Below are positions 33,725 to 42,235 of a stretch of DNA of 64,000 bases, piece by piece; position 1 is the first letter of the stretch, and each line of letters opens with the position of its first letter. The stretch comes from Arthrobacter sp. efr-133-TYG-118 (GTDB lineage: Bacteria; Actinomycetota; Actinomycetes; Actinomycetales; Micrococcaceae). Made by a program: the position numbers and the translations under genes. The stretch covers positions 1 to 64,000 of the forward strand of contig NZ_JARVRH010000022.1 in NCBI RefSeq assembly GCF_030209755.1. Reading direction: 5' to 3'. The notes under the pieces are model-generated. The model worked only from the letters and a program-made list of their open reading frames with translations, did not search any database and was not told where the DNA came from.

Positions 33725-35074
33725 ATGTCCCAAATATCGCAGCTTCAATCCATGGACGTGGCCACCAGACGCAAGGAAGCACGCACCGTCATTGCTTCCA
33801 GCTACCTGGGCAGCACCATCGAGTACTACGACTTCCTGCTTTACGCCACAGCCGCGGCCGTGGTCTTCCCCAAGGTCTTCTTCTCGGGAATGGACGATTG
33901 GGTGGGCGTCGTGGCCGCCTACGGAACTTTCGCCGCAGGATATGTGGCGCGCCCGTTGGGTGGGGTCATCTTCGGTCACTTCGGCGACAAGCTGGGACGC
34001 AAGGGAATGCTCATTGTCTCCATGTTGGTCATGGGCTTGGCTTCCGCGCTGATCGGCCTTGTCCCGGGCGCCTCCGTGGCCGGTCCGTGGGGCGCCGTGA
34101 TGCTTGTGGTGCTCCGGGTCTTCCAGGGCATCGCGGTGGGCGGCGAGTGGGGCGGAGCCGCCTTGATGGCGTTGGAGCATTCGGAATCGGGGAAGCGCGG
34201 CTTCGCGGCCTCGTTCGTCAATGCCGGCGCGCCGTCGGGTGCCGTGCTGGGCACCCTCATCATGGGCGCCTTCTCGGCGCTGCCAAACTCCCAGTTCCTT
34301 GCCTGGGGCTGGCGCGTTCCTTTCCTGCTCTCGTTTGTCTTGCTTGCAGTGGGCATGTTCGTCCGGCTCAAAGTTTCGGAGAGCCCCATCTTCAAAGCCG
34401 CCATTGAACAGGAGAGGATGGCCCGGAACGCTGACAACCGTGCAGCCGCGAAGCCCGTCATCCCGCTCCTCCAGGTGCTGCGCCGGCCCAAGACGTTGAT
34501 CTTCACGATGCTCGCGGGGGCCGCCGGTTTTGCTCTCCAAGTGGTGCTGGCAACGTTCGCGGTCACCTTCGCCGTCTCCAAGGGAGCCGACCGCCAGGGC
34601 GTGCTGTACGCCTTCGCGGCCGCTTCTTTCATTTCCATCGCCTTCGTGGTCCTTGGCGGGAGGCTCTCCGACAAACTGGGCCGGAGGCCCGTGATGATCG
34701 GCGGGCTCGTACTCTTCATCGCCTATCTCATCCCGATGTTCCAGCTCTTGTCCTCGAACAACATCCTCCTGGTCTTCGTCGCCTTCACCGTCGGCCTGAT
34801 GATCCACTCAACACTCTTCGGACCACTGGCAGCCTTCGTGTCCGAGCAGTTCGGCACCACCTCCCGCTATACGGGAGCCTCGCTCGGCTACCAGCTCGCG
34901 ACGCTCCTCGGCGCGGGCTTCACGCCGGGGATCGTGGCCCAGATCTTCAAGGATTCGGGCCAGAACACCGGCTCGGTGGTCTTCTACCTGGCTACGATGT
35001 CCGTCGTCTCCATCATCTTCATCCTGTTGACCCGGGAACCGAAGAACAACGATTTGCAGACCGTCCGGCCTTGA
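33725..35074 (+). CDS. phdT: MFS metabolite:H+ symporter, phenylpropanoid uptake (PhdT-like)
   Basis: The 449-residue permease of the MHS branch (sugar_tr/ShiA-like, 12 helices) has YLGSTIEYYDFLLYATAAAVVFPKVFF at the N-terminus, the loop motif GHFGDKLGRKGML and GGEWGGAALMALEH. MHS members import aromatic and other carboxylates with protons. It lies inside the catabolic operon, so the substrate is presumably the hydroxycinnamate or phenylpropionate. Confidence 0.88.
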   Translation: MSQISQLQSMDVATRRKEARTVIASSYLGSTIEYYDFLLYATAAAVVFPKVFFSGMDDWVGVVAAYGTFAAGYVARPLGGVIFGHFGDKLGRKGMLIVSMLVMGLASALIGLVPGASVAGPWGAVMLVVLRVFQGIAVGGEWGGAALMALEHSESGKRGFAASFVNAGAPSGAVLGTLIMGAFSALPNSQFLAWGWRVPFLLSFVLLAVGMFVRLKVSESPIFKAAIEQERMARNADNRAAAKPVIPLLQVLRRPKTLIFTMLAGAAGFALQVVLATFAVTFAVSKGADRQGVLYAFAAASFISIAFVVLGGRLSDKLGRRPVMIGGLVLFIAYLIPMFQLLSSNNILLVFVAFTVGLMIHSTLFGPLAAFVSEQFGTTSRYTGASLGYQLATLLGAGFTPGIVAQIFKDSGQNTGSVVFYLATMSVVSIIFILLTREPKNNDLQTVRP

Positions 35075-35114
35075 GGCCGGGAAGGGTCTAGCTTGGGAAT
35101 CAGAAAGGAACGTC

Positions 35115-36683
35115 ATGGAGAATTTTGGCATCGGTTCGTGGCTGCAGCGCCGCCGCCCGAAGTCCGGAAGCAAGGTTGCGCTGATCTCCGGAGACCGCCG
35201 ACTCAGCTATGAGGAATTTGCGGAACGATCGGACAGGCTCGCCAACGCCCTCACATCCGGGGGCGTGGCAAAGGGCGACAGGGTGGCCTATCTCGGGGAA
35301 AACCATCCCGCTTTCCTGGAAACGCTTTTTGCTTGTGGGCAGCTCGGCGCGATCTTCGTACCCCTCAACACTCGACTGGCGCCGCCGGAGATCAACTTCC
35401 AGCTTGAGGACTGCGGTGCCGTTGCGCTGATCCACTCAGCGAGCCTCAACGGCCTTGCGGCCAGCGGCGCGGAAGGCACCCGTGTGGGCCGGCGGATCGT
35501 CGTCGGCGATTCCTTCCCAGGCGAGACCACCGCCGCCCCCGGCGGCACCGGAAGTGAAACCCCGACGGCGGCGGAAGACTACGAGGATGTCGTCGCCTCG
35601 GGAGCTTCCCGGCATCTGGACGAGGAAGTCGGGCTCGATGACGGGGCCATGATCCTCTACACGTCCGGAACAACGGGACGCCCCAAGGGAGCACTCCTGA
35701 CCCACGGAAACATCACCTGGAATTGCATCAACGTGATTGTCGACTTCGATTTCTCCTCCAGCGACGTGGCCCTCATGATCTCGCCGATGTTCCACGTCGC
35801 CTCGCTCGACATGGGAGTGTTGCCTACGCTGCTCAAGGGCGGGACCGTGGTCCTGGAGTCGAGGTTCGATCCCCAACGCACCCTCGAGCTCATCGAGCAG
35901 CACCGGGCCACCACCATCAGCGGGGTGCCCACCACCTACCAGATGCTCTGCGAGCACCCGGCCTGGCCGACGTCGGACCTTGGCTCCCTCAACAAGCTGA
36001 CCTGCGGCGGATCGGCAGTTCCCATGCGCGTCCTCGAAGCGTACGAGGCGCGCGGACTGCGCTTCTCGAACGGCTACGGAATGACCGAGACGGCGCCCGG
36101 CGCCACCACGCTGCCCGCCGCCAGGTCCCGCGACAAAGCGGGCTCTTCCGGACTCCCGCACTTCTTCAGCGACGTCCGGATCGCCGACATCGCAGGCGGC
36201 GTTGCCGGGCAGGGCACGGTGGGCGAAATCCAAATCAAAGGCCCCAACGTCATCCACGAATACTGGAACCGGCCCGACGCCACTGCCGAATCATATGCAG
36301 ACGGCGGCTGGTTCAAGTCCGGAGACATGGGCTACAAGGACGCAGACGGATTCGTCTTCGTCTCGGACAGGCTCAAGGACATGATCATCTCGGGCGGCGA
36401 GAACATCTACCCCGCCGAGGTAGAACAAGCGATCAGTGAACTCGACGCCGTAGGCAGCGTGGCAGTCATCGGCGTGCCGGACGAGAAGTGGGGAGAGGTG
36501 CCACGCGCCGTGGTGGTCCTCCGCGAAGGAGCCCTTTTGACCGAGGACGAACTCAAGGAGCATCTGGCCGGCAGGCTGGCACGCTACAAAATCCCTAAGA
36601 CTGTGGTGTTCGTCGACGACATGCCGCGAACGGCCAGCGGAAAGATCCGCAAAAGCGAGCTCCGCCGAAGCACCGTTTCCTGA
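35115..36683 (+). CDS. phdA: Acyl-CoA ligase for phenylpropanoids (PhdA/CouL-like)
   Basis: The 522-residue AMP-forming ligase has the P-loop ILYTSGTTGRPKGALLTH, the A5 motif NGYGMTETAPG, KSGDMGYKDADGFVFVSDRLKDMIISGGENIYPAEVE and the terminal catalytic Lys in MPRTASGKIRKSEL. It would activate the imported aromatic acid as its CoA ester, the first intracellular step of the pathway. It is the last gene of the operon. Confidence 0.9.
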   Translation: MENFGIGSWLQRRRPKSGSKVALISGDRRLSYEEFAERSDRLANALTSGGVAKGDRVAYLGENHPAFLETLFACGQLGAIFVPLNTRLAPPEINFQLEDCGAVALIHSASLNGLAASGAEGTRVGRRIVVGDSFPGETTAAPGGTGSETPTAAEDYEDVVASGASRHLDEEVGLDDGAMILYTSGTTGRPKGALLTHGNITWNCINVIVDFDFSSSDVALMISPMFHVASLDMGVLPTLLKGGTVVLESRFDPQRTLELIEQHRATTISGVPTTYQMLCEHPAWPTSDLGSLNKLTCGGSAVPMRVLEAYEARGLRFSNGYGMTETAPGATTLPAARSRDKAGSSGLPHFFSDVRIADIAGGVAGQGTVGEIQIKGPNVIHEYWNRPDATAESYADGGWFKSGDMGYKDADGFVFVSDRLKDMIISGGENIYPAEVEQAISELDAVGSVAVIGVPDEKWGEVPRAVVVLREGALLTEDELKEHLAGRLARYKIPKTVVFVDDMPRTASGKIRKSELRRSTVS

Positions 36684-37087
36684 GGGATCGGCTTCTAAAC
36701 GCCGTCGTGACCTTCTTTGAACTGGTTAACAACCACACTCGACGGACCGGAACAGCGGGGGCGTAGGAATCCCCAAAAACAAGTAGGGACTACTCAAGAC
36801 AGCAATCGCCCGCAGTTCTATCGTGTCGGACAGCGTCCATGCGACAACAGCTGGGCGGATTGCAACGACTGGGCCCGGACCGGCGAGGGGCCGCAGCCAA
36901 TAAGCAAGGGGGCTTGCTGAATGGACTACCGACAGTTCAAAAACCGGGGTCGGTGCATCGCCTACGCAAAACATCAGGAGAAAGACTGACTCCTTACCAG
37001 GCCCGCCCTCCCAGCCTCGGCGGACGGAGCGAGGGCCTTTCCCAGCACAATGCCGGACCCAGCCGAGGGGCTGAGATTGGGGCGAAC
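36684..37087. other. Gene-poor spacer, 404 bases
   Basis: This stretch follows the ligase gene and holds no convincing ORF. The frames crossing it have atypical composition and no recognisable motif. No clear terminator with a U-tract follows the ligase stop. One small stem AGTA-GGGAC-TACT lies near 36783. Confidence 0.4.
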
Positions 37088-37291
37088 GTGGACGGGCAAC
37101 AATGGATATGGGTCGTGATGGTCCTTGTCGGGGCCGCATTGGTAGCCGTTGTGATGGTCTTTGGACACCAGCGGCGGAGGCTGGTTGATCCCAAACGCGC
37201 CGCCAAACATCGCGACGGGGAAGCCGGAAGTCCCGCGGACAACGTCGACAGCTCGGATGACGAGCCTGCAACCCGGAGTCCGAACCACTAA
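37088..37291 (+). CDS. Small single-pass membrane protein, unknown
   Basis: The 67-residue reading from GTG 37088 shows one clear membrane helix (WIWVVMVLVGAALVAVVMVFG, residues about 6-26), followed by a positive stop-transfer HQRRR and a charged, acidic Ser/Asp-rich cytoplasmic tail ending PNH. The ribosome site is weak (GGGG at 8 bases). The topology is convincing for a real protein. No family is recognised and the gene could be lineage-specific. The frame stays open upstream to 36839 but that part lacks coding character. Confidence 0.5.
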   Translation: MDGQQWIWVVMVLVGAALVAVVMVFGHQRRRLVDPKRAAKHRDGEAGSPADNVDSSDDEPATRSPNH

Positions 37292-37786
37292 GACCGCCCA
37301 GGTATTCGCCACCCGCACTCACAGGTGGTCGCCGTCGTCACCCTCAACGATGACAACACCAGCTCGCTCGAAATCGTCCCCCTCACCGGCGGCACTGTTC
37401 CATTGCCAAGCCTGGGAACAGTGGCGAACCTCCCGTGCGGCAGGATCCAAGCACCTCATAGGCTTCACCTTCACCGCTCCTTCGGCCACCGGCCAGTACT
37501 GGAAAACACTCTTCGTCTAACGCTGCCGGGTCGCACATCCTGGACACCTGCGTATCTCCTGCCGGCGAGGTCCTCGCCGTCAGGAGAGACGCAGGTGAAA
37601 CAGCAGCACCGCAATACACGGGAGACTAATATCCCGTCCTCCCCGAACCGACCCCCATGCGGACAGACATCGTGGACTTGAATTCGGGCACCGTCCTGAA
37701 GAGCGTTCCTGGTTTCCGCCCCAGCTGGTGCGGTTGAGCGAACCGGGCAACGGCTGGTTCCGGAGGCCCGATGCTCCCACCCTGAC
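37292..37786. other. Gene-poor spacer with possible degenerate coding remnant
   Basis: This stretch of about 500 bases lies before the ssrA terminators. A short plus-strand run (about 37325-37445, VTLNDDNTSSLEIVPLTGGTV) and another in a second frame ending SATGQYWKTLFV at 37520 look like broken pieces of a secreted beta-rich protein. I cannot support an intact gene. It contains the long inverted repeat listed separately. Confidence 0.35.
37545..37597. repeat. Imperfect inverted repeat of about 25 bp arms
   Basis: CACCTGCGT (37545-37553) pairs with ACGCAGGTG (37589-37597). The inner arms TCTCCTG / CAGGAGA and CGGCGAGG / CCTCGCCG continue the pairing with two mismatches, leaving almost no loop. 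In RNA this would be a very stable hairpin. There is no U-tract, so it is not a simple terminator, and it may be a mobile-element or REP-like palindrome. Confidence 0.75.
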
Positions 37787-37820
37787 AAAGAAAAACACCC
37801 CGGTCCGAAGACCGGGGTGT
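37787..37820 (-). terminator. Second terminator downstream of ssrA
   Basis: A perfect 11-bp stem ACACCCCGGTC / GACCGGGGTGT with a tetraloop is followed on the minus strand by TTTTTCTTT. It is a classic intrinsic terminator reading away from ssrA. Confidence 0.93.
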
Positions 37821-37864
37821 AACCGATGACCCGACGCATCCGTGATGGATGTCTGGCCAACAGG

Positions 37865-37906
37865 CAAAAAGATAACCCCCAGATCTCAAGGATCTAGGGG
37901 TTATCT
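37865..37906 (-). terminator. First terminator of ssrA
   Basis: AGATAACCCC / GGGGTTATCT (37870-37879 with 37897-37906) with an inner AGATC/GATCT stem lies 2 bases beyond the tmRNA 3' end and is followed on the minus strand by TTTTTG. Confidence 0.9.
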
Positions 37907-37908
37907 TA

Positions 37909-38276
37909 GGTGGAGATGGGGGGAATTGAACCCCCGTCCGATGTCGTGTTGTCAGGGCTTCTCCGGGCGCAGTTCGCGTCGGATTTTCTCGGCCCCAGCT
38001 ATCCTGTGAACAAGTAGCTGATCCGGGCCCAGTCATCTAAGAGTCCCGTTTGCCTCGATGACGAAGGCAAGCAGCAGTGGCTATCTAAATGACGCCAGGA
38101 TCCGGGGCAATAGCAACCTCGGGCTGACGGACTGTCTTACTGCTTAGGCAGCAAGAGCGAAGTCAGTGCGCTTAGAATTGGCACTTATTGGTTTGCAGAC
38201 AGCGTTTACGAGATAATTCTGCATCCTCGGCCCGCTTCACCTGTCGCGACTAACATCGTCGAAACCGATCATCCCC
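37909..38276 (-). ncRNA. ssrA: Transfer-messenger RNA (tmRNA)
   Basis: The 5' end GGGGATGATCGGTTTCGAC and the 3' end GGGTTCAATTCCCCCCATCTCCACC (shown here in parts: T-arm GGGTTCAATTCCC, acceptor CATCTCC) form the alanyl-tRNA-like domain. The genome encodes ACCT after the acceptor, so the terminal A must be added. The tag reading frame at 38182-38144 encodes ANSKRTDFALAA and a TAA stop, the standard actinobacterial degradation tag. It rescues stalled ribosomes with SmpB, encoded 150 bases upstream on the same strand. Confidence 0.97.
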
Positions 38277-38426
38277 GTATTCTGTTATCAATCCCAGCAT
38301 GACGACCGCCCGAAAACGACCATCCAAAAAAACCTGCCGGGTTAATCATCATAACGCACCGCGGCGCCCGAACATTCCAGGACACGCTTTGGCTGCCGAC
38401 CCACTTGGCGGCGCTTTCCGCGCAAG

Positions 38427-38897
38427 TCAGCGGCGGTTGCGCTCGCGCAGTTCACGCAGCGATTCGCGCTTGTCCTGCTGCTCGCGCAAGGTCTGCCTCT
38501 TGTCGTAATCCTTCTTGCCTCGAGCCAAAGCAATCTCGACCTTGGCGCGTCCGTCCAGGAAGTACAGCTGGAGCGGGACCACCGTCAGTCCGGTCTCGCG
38601 GATCTTGCCGGAGATTTTGTTGAGTTCCTCGCGGTGAAGCAACAGCTTCCGACGGCGGCGCGCGGCGTGGTTGGTCCAGCTCCCCTGGTTGTACTCAGGG
38701 ATGTGGATGCCCTCCATCCACAACTCGTCATTGTAGAAAGTACAGAAGCCATCCACCATGGAGGCGTGGCCTTCACGCAGCGACTTTACTTCGGTTCCCA
38801 TGAGGGCAATGCCGGCCTCATAGGTATCCAATATGTGGTAGTCATGCCGAGCCTTGCGATTGGTGGCCACTACCTTACGGCCACTTTCCTTGGGCAC
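38427..38897 (-). CDS. smpB: SsrA-binding protein SmpB
   Basis: The 156-residue protein is counted from GTG 38897, which follows AAGGAG by 7 bases; an upstream ATG-initiated frame is disfavoured. Conserved SmpB blocks are NRKARHDYHILDTYEAGIAL, GTEVKSLREGHASM, RRKLLLHREEL and LARGKKDYDKRQTLR, with a basic C-terminal tail for the decoding centre. It partners the tmRNA encoded next to it in trans-translation. Confidence 0.96.
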   Translation of the reverse strand: MPKESGRKVVATNRKARHDYHILDTYEAGIALMGTEVKSLREGHASMVDGFCTFYNDELWMEGIHIPEYNQGSWTNHAARRRRKLLLHREELNKISGKIRETGLTVVPLQLYFLDGRAKVEIALARGKKDYDKRQTLREQQDKRESLRELRERNRR

Positions 38898-38961
38898 GGT
38901 AGAACTCCTTGGTTGTCGAAGAATCACACTAGTCTACGCCAGCAGAACCCTGTCGTGTGGG

Positions 38962-40386
38962 CTACAAAAGGTTCATCGGGTCAACAGCCTGCCCATTCAC
39001 CCAGGTTTCAAAATGCACGTGGCAACCAGTTGAGTTACCCGTGGTACCTGAATACGCAATGAGCTGACCTTGACTCACCTGCTGTCCGGACGAAACCACC
39101 ACGCTGGTGTTGTGGTAGTAAACCGTGGTCAGTGAATCGCCATTGATGACTCCATGCGATATTTTGACACGGTTGCCACCGCCATCGTTGCCCCAGCCTG
39201 CCGAAAACACGGTGCCGGCAGCAGCTGCGTATACGGGCGTTCCACAGGGAGCACCGAAATCGATACCCGTGTGCATGTAGCCGCCCTGGCCGTAGAAATC
39301 GATGGTTCCAGGCGGCGTCGCACGCCAACCGAAGCCTGAGGTGATCGGGATGTTCGCAGGAACCGGGTGGATCAGGCCGAAGTTGGAGCGCGGGTTGCTC
39401 GCTGGTGGAACAAAGGGTTGGGAGGCCTGGCCCTGGGCTTGGGCGGCTGCCGCAGCGGCCGCTGCCAGCCGCTGCTGTTCGGCCAACCATGCTTCGCGCA
39501 GCTTGCGGTCGCGCTCCGAGATTTCCGCAGCGACCGCGTCCTGATTCGCCTTCACTTGTTGGAGCTGGGCTTGGATCCCGGGCTTGGCTGCTTGAAGCTG
39601 GCTGTTGAGACGGGTGGTGTCGGAAATGAGCTTGTCTACCTCCGCCTTTTTGGCAGCGGCATCATCGCGGGCAGCTTTCTCACGCTCAAGTGCCGCGTCC
39701 GCTTTCGCCTTGAGATCGCGGATTTCCTGTTCGACGGAAGCGAGCCTGGCTTGCGAGTTCACGTTCGTGGCGCTCTGCTGCGTCAATTTCGTCATCGTGG
39801 CGTTCTGGCTGCGCATCGCCTGGTTGGCGAGGTCCATGGTTTCCGTGAGGTTGCCGCCGTCGTTCGCTCCGAACAACAAGGCAACGTTCGTGGGAACGCC
39901 ACCGGATTTATATGCCTGAGCCGCGATCTGGCCGATGAGCTTCTTGGTGTCGGTGATCTTTTGCTTGTCGTTTTCCAGTTGCTGGGTGATCTGGGCTTTA
40001 CTTTGCTGCGCCAGATCCACGCGGGCCGCCAGGGCATCAGCTTCCTTCACCGCTGTGGCAACCTTGCCCTGGGCTTCGAGAAGTGCCTGTTGCGCTCCCG
40101 GAAGCTGTCCTTGGTAGACCACCAGGTCGCCGGCCGCCTTGGCAATGTTGGCATCAACGAATTCCAAGGACTGCTGGACCCGCGCCGACTCCGCGTTGAG
40201 TGCGGCCTGCTGGTCATCGAGGTTGTCAGCGTGTGCCACGGGCGCGGTGCCAAGGCTCGCGGCGAGTACAATGGCCAGCACGGAGCCGGCAACCTTCGCG
40301 CGGCCACTAACCATGCGCAGCTGCAGGATAGCCTGGTACTTCCGGGGCATCGGCTGTCCTGTTCGCTGGGGTTCAGTGCTTTTCAT
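38962..40386 (-). CDS. Secreted M23 peptidase with coiled coil (EnvC/RipC-like, FtsEX partner)
   Basis: The 474-residue protein has an N-terminal signal segment (VAGSVLAIVLAASLGTAPVAHA) and a long coiled-coil region (about residues 60-310, with PcsB-like CC pattern LLFGANDGGNLTETMDL). An Ala/Gln hinge and a C-terminal M23 LytM domain follow, with zinc ligands in HTGIDFGAPCG and CHVHFETW. It lies directly downstream of ftsEX (2 bases), like mycobacterial RipC, PcsB or EnvC, whose hydrolase activity FtsEX triggers during division. Start codon position among several early Met is uncertain. Confidence 0.92.
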   Translation of the reverse strand: MKSTEPQRTGQPMPRKYQAILQLRMVSGRAKVAGSVLAIVLAASLGTAPVAHADNLDDQQAALNAESARVQQSLEFVDANIAKAAGDLVVYQGQLPGAQQALLEAQGKVATAVKEADALAARVDLAQQSKAQITQQLENDKQKITDTKKLIGQIAAQAYKSGGVPTNVALLFGANDGGNLTETMDLANQAMRSQNATMTKLTQQSATNVNSQARLASVEQEIRDLKAKADAALEREKAARDDAAAKKAEVDKLISDTTRLNSQLQAAKPGIQAQLQQVKANQDAVAAEISERDRKLREAWLAEQQRLAAAAAAAAQAQGQASQPFVPPASNPRSNFGLIHPVPANIPITSGFGWRATPPGTIDFYGQGGYMHTGIDFGAPCGTPVYAAAAGTVFSAGWGNDGGGNRVKISHGVINGDSLTTVYYHNTSVVVSSGQQVSQGQLIAYSGTTGNSTGCHVHFETWVNGQAVDPMNLL

Positions 40387-40388
40387 GA

Positions 40389-41303
40389 CTACACCTTGAG
40401 ATATCGACGGAGGGTCAGGAGTGAAGAGATCCCTGCCAGGCCGCCGCCCAACGCTATCAGGACCGGAGCAATCACGAGTACCTGGGCCGAGGAAATGAAC
40501 GGAGTGTTCAGGAACTGCTTCGACAAGTCTCCATTAAGCCAGAACTGTGCCACTAGCCATAGTGTGCCGGAGGCCAGGACTGCACCCACGACCGCGGCGA
40601 TGACGCCTTCGAGGATGAACGGCAGTTGAATGACGGTCTTCGACGCTCCAACGAGGCGCATAATGCCGGTCTCCCGCCGCCTGCTAAACGCGGACAACCT
40701 GATGGTCGTGGTGATGAGCAGGACCGCGCAGAAGATCATGACTCCCGCGACCACCATTGCCGCCACAGAGGCGCCATTCATCCACTCAAAGATCCGTTCA
40801 AGGACCTGGCGTTGATCGCTCACGGTCTCCACCCCGGCCTGGGACGAGAATGTCTCGCTGATGATCTGGTACTTCTGGGGGTCCTTCATGTTGATTCTGA
40901 AAGACGAAGGAAGCTGGTCCTGGGTTACCGAATCAACAATCGGAGAGTTGGAGAACTGTTCCTTGAAGTGCTTGAACGCATCCGCCTGCGATTCGAATTG
41001 GTAATCGGTGATGTACTGCTTGACTGTCGGCGAATCGAGCATTTTGGCCAGGTTGTCCTGCTGCTCTTTGGTCACCGCACCCGAAGCACATCCCGTCGAC
41101 GTCGAGGAATCGTTGCAGAGGAAGATGGCGACCTGGACTTTGTCGTACCAGTAACCCTTCATCTGGTTGATCTGCATCTGCAGCATGCCGGCCGCGCCAA
41201 CAAAGGTGAGGGAGACAAAGGTCACCAGGACGACGGAAATCACCATGGACAGGTTCCGGCGCAGGCCGCTGCCGATCTCGCCCAGGATAAAGGCGAGCCT
41301 CAC
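40389..41303 (-). CDS. ftsX: Cell division protein FtsX
   Basis: This is a 304-residue integral membrane protein with the FtsX layout. A cytoplasmic N-terminus MRLAFILGEIGSGLRRNLSM leads into helix 1, and a large extracytoplasmic domain (residues about 50-170, containing Cys pair FLCNDSSTSTGCAS) follows. Three C-terminal helices include the conserved FSRRRETGIMRLVGAS loop. It overlaps ftsE by 4 nt. It transmits FtsE ATP hydrolysis to the external M23 enzyme encoded next. Confidence 0.95.
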   Translation of the reverse strand: MRLAFILGEIGSGLRRNLSMVISVVLVTFVSLTFVGAAGMLQMQINQMKGYWYDKVQVAIFLCNDSSTSTGCASGAVTKEQQDNLAKMLDSPTVKQYITDYQFESQADAFKHFKEQFSNSPIVDSVTQDQLPSSFRINMKDPQKYQIISETFSSQAGVETVSDQRQVLERIFEWMNGASVAAMVVAGVMIFCAVLLITTTIRLSAFSRRRETGIMRLVGASKTVIQLPFILEGVIAAVVGAVLASGTLWLVAQFWLNGDLSKQFLNTPFISSAQVLVIAPVLIALGGGLAGISSLLTLRRYLKV

Positions 41304-42064
41304 TGCTGGACCCCCTGTGCGCGGTCGATTTCCGCATCGCTCGCGTCCTTCATTCGCCGGGACTCTCCCACCACCGGAATCATCGAGGTGTAGAGGGCCC
41401 TTGCCTCATCACGGACCACAACTCCGTTCCGAAGCTCCACCACGCGTTTGCGCATCTCGTTCACAATGTCGTCGTCGTGCGTTGCCATGACCACAGTGGT
41501 GCCGTTCTGGTTGATCTTGTCGAGCACGCCCATGATTCCCATCGAGGTAATGGGGTCCAGGTTTCCGGTGGGTTCGTCCGCCAGCAGGATGCCGGGGCGG
41601 TTGACGACGGCGCGGGCGATGGCCACGCGCTGCTGCTCACCACCGGACAGCTCGTGGGGCATGCGGCGTTCCTTGCCTTCAAGCCCAACCGTCTTCAGCA
41701 CCTCCGGAACTGTCTCGCGGATGATGCTGCGGCTCTTGCCGATCACCTGCATGGCGAAGGCCACGTTGGCGAAGACACTCTTCTGCGGCAACAAGCGGAA
41801 GTCCTGGAAAACGACGCCGATTCCGCGGCGAAGCTTGGGGACCCGCCAGCTTGAAATGTTGGCTACGTTCTGGCCTGCGACGTAGACAGAACCGGATGTT
41901 GCCCGGTCTTCCTTCAGAATGAGCCGTAGGAACGTCGACTTGCCGGAGCCCGAGGCCCCGACGAGGAAGGTGAATTCTCCACGGTCAATCTCAAGGTTGA
42001 CAGCATCCAGCGCCGGACGGGCATTGGGGTCGTAGACCTTGGTGACATTCTCAAATCGGATCAT
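41300..42064 (-). CDS. ftsE: Cell division ATP-binding protein FtsE
   Basis: The 254-residue ABC ATPase has Walker A GASGSGKST, Q-loop VFQDF, signature LSGGEQQRVAIARA, Walker B LLADEPTGNLD and switch MATHD. The start MIRFENVTKVYDP is typical for FtsE. A charged C-terminal extension of about 30 residues follows the core. The 171 bases between its start and the prfB stop contain no gene and probably the ftsE promoter. Confidence 0.96.
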   Translation of the reverse strand: MIRFENVTKVYDPNARPALDAVNLEIDRGEFTFLVGASGSGKSTFLRLILKEDRATSGSVYVAGQNVANISSWRVPKLRRGIGVVFQDFRLLPQKSVFANVAFAMQVIGKSRSIIRETVPEVLKTVGLEGKERRMPHELSGGEQQRVAIARAVVNRPGILLADEPTGNLDPITSMGIMGVLDKINQNGTTVVMATHDDDIVNEMRKRVVELRNGVVVRDEARALYTSMIPVVGESRRMKDASDAEIDRAQGVQQ

Positions 42065-42235
42065 GACTCTTCAGAACCCCGCCGGACATGCCACGTTCGG
42101 CCAGTCCAACCGCCAGCGCACGGGCTTTCGTTGGGGGAAGTTGAGCGCCGGCTCTTCGACTATACGCACGCTCCGCAATGGAATCGCGGGCTTGGAGCGG
42201 TGTGTCGCCCAATCAGGCAATCAGCGGGGTGGCCG

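Noticed and set aside
33221..34807. 528-codon minus-strand open frame over the MaoC and transporter genes
   Set aside because: Low-complexity Glu/Asp/His/Gly composition, no motif, and fully antisense to two real genes.
36839..37087. Upstream extension of the small membrane protein to 150 residues
   Set aside because: The extension has no coding character, and the GTG at 37088 gives a normal short membrane protein.
39413..39480. GC-rich trinucleotide-like repeat (GCC/GCA) in the M23 gene
   Set aside because: It encodes the Ala/Gln hinge before the LytM domain and is explained as coding low complexity.
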